From Herpetosiphon llansteffanensis (GTDB taxonomy: Bacteria > Chloroflexota > Chloroflexia > Chloroflexales > Herpetosiphonaceae): DNA of 64,000 nucleotides. The translations under genes and the position numbers were made by a program. A model generated the notes under the pieces. It was given only the letters and a program-made list of their open reading frames with translations. It did not search any database and was not told the origin of the DNA. Where the stretch lies: contig NZ_PUBZ01000158.1 in assembly GCF_003205875.1 (NCBI RefSeq), positions 87,647 through 151,646 on the forward strand. Direction: 5' to 3'. Positions 61,440 through 64,000 of this stretch are shown here, one piece after another; the first letter of the stretch is position 1, and every line of letters begins with the position of its first letter.

Positions 61440-62009
61440 ATGGATTGGTCAATTTCCGCTGCTCAAGCCGATATGCGTGCAGGCTACTACAGCGGTGCTG
61501 CTGGAATCTTGGCATCAGCGCTGGCATGGTCGATCGCGGCGGGTGTTGCGCTTACTGGCTCAGCCGAACGTGCAATCATCGTACTTTTAGTAGGTGGGAT
61601 GCTCATCTACCCCGTTTCGATCGTGATTTGTAAACTGCTTGGCGCACGCGGAACGCATACCAAAGGCAATCCGCTTGGCCAATTAGCAGGAGCTAGCACA
61701 TTTTGGCTGGTTTTCTGTATGCCGCTTGCCTATGGCCTCGGTCGGGAACAACCAGCTTGGTTTTTTAGCGCCATGTTGATTGTGATTGGTGGTCGTTATC
61801 TGGTTTTTGCTACGCTGTATGGCATGCAACTTTACTGGATTTTAGGGCTGACACTTGCCGCCGCCGCTATTGGATTGGTGTTTCTCTCCGCCGCCGCGTC
61901 AATTGCTGTGAGCGCTGGAGCGCTGATCGAATTGGGCTTCGCAATCAGCTGTTTCGTTTACCACCGTCAGTCGTTGCGCTCGCTCGCTGGGGAAAACCAG
62001 CGCAGCTGA
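61440..62009 (+). CDS. Multi-pass membrane protein
   Basis: 189 residues with about six hydrophobic helices. Short basic loops (CKLLGARGTHTKGNPLGQ) and the C-terminal tail (YHRQSLRSLAGENQRS) are positive, giving an inside-N or inside-C topology. AAGGAGGT stands ten bases before the ATG. No conserved motif was recognised, and the family remains unknown to me. Confidence 0.6.
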   Translation: MDWSISAAQADMRAGYYSGAAGILASALAWSIAAGVALTGSAERAIIVLLVGGMLIYPVSIVICKLLGARGTHTKGNPLGQLAGASTFWLVFCMPLAYGLGREQPAWFFSAMLIVIGGRYLVFATLYGMQLYWILGLTLAAAAIGLVFLSAAASIAVSAGALIELGFAISCFVYHRQSLRSLAGENQRS

Positions 62010-62064
62010 TTTTGTGCATGAATTCCAGCGTCAGATCCAAATTAACGAAATCCACAGCTTTGGG

Positions 62065-62109
62065 CCATCGAACGCTCCGTGTAGCATTGCATTGAGGAGC
62101 ATTCGATGG
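62065..62109. terminator. Hairpin between convergent genes
   Basis: CCATCGAACGCTCC (62065-62078) and GGAGCATTCGATGG (62096-62109), 13 of 14 pairs, followed by TCTTTATTT. It terminates the membrane-protein gene and probably the M20 gene. Confidence 0.85.
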
Positions 62110-62123
62110 TCTTTATTTAACAA

Positions 62124-63503
62124 TTACGCCGATTGCTGGCCCATATTTGTGTAGAAATGAATTGCCGTTGCAACCCCACGGAAAAATTCATCAACCAGCA
62201 GATATTCGTTGGGTGCATGGCCATTTTCGCCTGTGCCAAAGCCTAACGTGGCCAAATTGATCCCAAGTTCGCGCTGGAACATGCCCATAATTGGCACCGA
62301 GCCGCCTTGGCGATAGAGCGTGGCAGGCTTGCCCCACGTTGCTTCAAACGCCGCTTGTAGGGCTTCGATCACCGGCCCATCGTAGAGCAAATTAACGGGA
62401 TAGCTTGCTGGGCCTTTCGTCACAACCACGGCGGCAGTTTCGCTGGCAAAGCTCTGGGCAAACTGGCTAAATGCCTCGAGAATCGCATGTGGATCTTGGT
62501 CGGCAACGAGGCGCATGGTTACTTTGAAGCCTGCCTCAGCTGGGATGATCGTTTTGCTACCTACTCCTTGATAGCCACCCCAAACCCCATTGACATCGCA
62601 GGTTGGCAAGGCCGTGGTGCGTGCAACTAATGAACCAAGTTCGTTGGCCCAAAACTTGTCGCGGCCTGTTTCACTCTTGAGCATTTCAAAAAATTCTTGC
62701 TCTTGAACAGCCATCAAGCCTTGTTCGGTCTCCGATGGTGTTTGCACATCAGCGTAGAAGCCAGGAATTTGAATGCGCCCAGTTTGGTCGTGGAGTGCAG
62801 CGATAATTGTTCCTACCACATGAATTGGGTTTTGCACCGCCCCGCCAACTAAACCAGAATGCAAATCATGGCTTGGCCCCGTTACCTTCACTTCGGCCCC
62901 GATAATGCCGCGGGCTGTGTAGAACATTAAAGGTTGGTCGGGCATCGAGCCGCCATCGCAAATCAACATCAAATCTGCTGCCAGCAACTCTTTATGCTCG
63001 CGCACAAACGGCTCCATTGCTGGCGATCCAGTTTCTTCTTCGCCCTCGAAAACTACTTTGATATTGACCGGCAGTGTGCCTGTGGTTTCAAGCAGCGATT
63101 CAAAGGCGATTAAGTTGGCAAATGCGCCACATTTATCGTCGATTGAGCCACGCGCATACAACCTGCCATCATGAAGCCGTGGCTCGAATGGCGGGGTTTC
63201 CCACAATTCAAGTGGCTCGACTGGCTGAACATCGTAATGGGCATAGACCAAAATAGTTGGCGCATTTGGCCCAGCCTTGAGCCATTCACCATAAACAACT
63301 GGATGGCCAGCGGTCGCAATCGCACGACAATTGGCAAAGCCAATCCGTTGTAAATCGCCGACGAGCCAATCTGCACAGCGCTGCACATCGGCAGCAAACG
63401 CAGGGTCGGTACTCACTGAGGGAATCCGCAGCAATTCGCTAAATCGAGCCAACAGCTGATCGTGGCGCTCGTCAACCCATGCCAAGGCGGCATCAACACT
63501 CAT
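62124..63503 (-). CDS. M20-family metallopeptidase (dipeptidase)
   Basis: 459 residues. Metal and active-site residues are in place: YAHYDVQPVEPL (His and Asp), RGSIDDKCGAFANL (bridging Asp), EGEEETGSP (catalytic Glu pair), CDGGSMPD (Asp ligand), SHDLHSGLVGG (lid His) and GENGHAPNEY (last His). Two-zinc hydrolase of the ArgE/DapE/CPG2 group, most like the CNDP dipeptidase-type M20 proteins. Cytoplasmic. GAGGT is seven bases before the ATG. Confidence 0.93.
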   Translation of the reverse strand: MSVDAALAWVDERHDQLLARFSELLRIPSVSTDPAFAADVQRCADWLVGDLQRIGFANCRAIATAGHPVVYGEWLKAGPNAPTILVYAHYDVQPVEPLELWETPPFEPRLHDGRLYARGSIDDKCGAFANLIAFESLLETTGTLPVNIKVVFEGEEETGSPAMEPFVREHKELLAADLMLICDGGSMPDQPLMFYTARGIIGAEVKVTGPSHDLHSGLVGGAVQNPIHVVGTIIAALHDQTGRIQIPGFYADVQTPSETEQGLMAVQEQEFFEMLKSETGRDKFWANELGSLVARTTALPTCDVNGVWGGYQGVGSKTIIPAEAGFKVTMRLVADQDPHAILEAFSQFAQSFASETAAVVVTKGPASYPVNLLYDGPVIEALQAAFEATWGKPATLYRQGGSVPIMGMFQRELGINLATLGFGTGENGHAPNEYLLVDEFFRGVATAIHFYTNMGQQSA

Positions 63504-63685
63504 CTGGTAGACCTCACACTAATTCGATCCCTTGATTCAGTATAGGTTAAGCCTCGAATTTCAACAACCATCGTTTGATCCACGAAGGGGATGAGGTTAT
63601 GGGCTTTTGGCTCTTGGCTAGCGGAAGGATTATTGGGTTTAGCAACGACGCTGAAGATTGAACCCGTACCCGAGGAAGGTTTTAA
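63504..63685. other. Spacer before the tandem repeats
   Basis: It contains a repeat fragment (GGGCTTTTGGCTCTTGGCTAGCGG, shared in part with 51220-51240). No gene is seen. Confidence 0.4.
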
Positions 63686-64000
63686 GATCCCCTCACCCCA
63701 ACCCCTCTCCCGTGCGCGGGCGAGGGGCTTTAATTGTGCAGTTCTATCGCAATGCATGATACAAAACGGTCGGCTCCCCCTCGCCCGTGTCCAGTGGGCG
63801 AGGGGGCTGGCTTACAAGGGTAGGTTTTGTGATCCCCTCACCCCAACCCCTCTCCCGTGCGCGGGCGAGGGGCTTTAATTGTGCAGTTCTGTCGCAATGC
63901 ATGATACAAAACGGTCGGCTCCCCCTCGCCCGTGTCCAGTGGGCGAGGGGGCTGGCTTACAAGGGTAGGTTTTGTGATCCCCTCACCCCAACCCCTCTCC
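63686..64000. repeat. 145-bp tandem repeat array (continues past the window)
   Basis: Unit starts GATCCCCTCACCCC at 63686, 63831 and 63976: exactly 145 bases apart. The first two units are nearly identical; the third is cut by the window end. Each unit contains hairpin arms CCCCTCGCCCG / CGGGCGAGGGG type. It belongs to the same family as the 25395-26030 cluster. Confidence 0.9.

Noticed and set aside
63686..64000. CRISPR array at the window end
   Set aside because: The 145-bp unit repeats as a whole, with no unique spacers.

Overview
The window looks like chromosomal DNA of a filamentous, gliding member of the Chloroflexota, most like Herpetosiphon. This is inferred from gene content and style: Thr-Pro-Thr-Asn spacer repeats, a giant SdrD-type adhesin, mosaic intergenic repeats, and base composition near 50% GC. 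No species marker is present. About 48 protein genes are supported. I saw no rRNA, tRNA, CRISPR array, transposase or prophage. Most genes have a clear AGGAGG-type ribosome site, and several starts were moved downstream to fit it.

Layout. 1-2259: end of a secreted-type protein, a methyltransferase, a small membrane protein and a V4R-like sensor. 2358-3952 (minus): acetyltransferase plus microbial PARG. 4120-7050: Hsp20 then Lon. 7107-8463 (minus): two RsbW-type anti-sigma kinases and a STAS antagonist, with no sigma factor or phosphatase. 8658-10741 (minus): YaeQ and a GT-C glycosyltransferase. 11701-18242: endonuclease IV, zinc-ribbon protein, orphan HicB, lipoprotein, MOSC protein, two adjacent PhoU genes, an FGE-like protein and a ComEA-like helix-hairpin-helix protein. 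18296-25305 (minus): a six-gene operon with a group-4 hydrogenase/complex-I-like large subunit, three membrane subunits, ThpR and a GT87-like enzyme. 25395-26030: clustered repeats. 26047-31132: persulfide-dioxygenase/rhodanese fusion, a large lipoprotein and a streptomycin-kinase-like protein. 31313-34364 (minus): LLM flavin oxidoreductase, flavin monooxygenase and MarR regulator sharing an operator. 34524-35766: two small genes. 36228-48875 (minus): a cell-surface locus with an LPQTS-anchored Thr/Pro-rich protein, a 3,013-residue SdrD-repeat adhesin and a gingipain-family (C25) protease. 49460-56393: small membrane protein, secreted trypsin-like protease, GDPD, a pseudo-GTPase/roadblock fusion, a membrane-tethered propeller and a copper-amine-oxidase-like lipoprotein. 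56626-63503: hydrolases, GNAT, SDR, PepSY membrane protein, M20 peptidase. 63686-64000: exact 145-bp tandem repeats.

Most promising for something undescribed. (1) The 20100-25305 cluster is built like an energy-converting hydrogenase/complex I, but it has no small Fe-S or NuoH-type subunit here. It has lost one nickel-ligand cysteine, and its antiporter-like subunits replace the key Glu and Lys residues of proton pumping. (2) The lipoprotein at 54639-56393 keeps the copper amine oxidase framework but lacks all three copper histidines, and it abuts a tethered propeller gene. (3) The 52579-53439 protein fuses a nucleotide-binding-dead Ras/MglA-like domain to a roadblock domain. (4) The surface locus carries two candidate C-terminal sorting signals. 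(5) A three-site MarR operator set overlaps recognisable promoters. These rest on reading the sequence and on remembered family motifs; no search or structure prediction was run.
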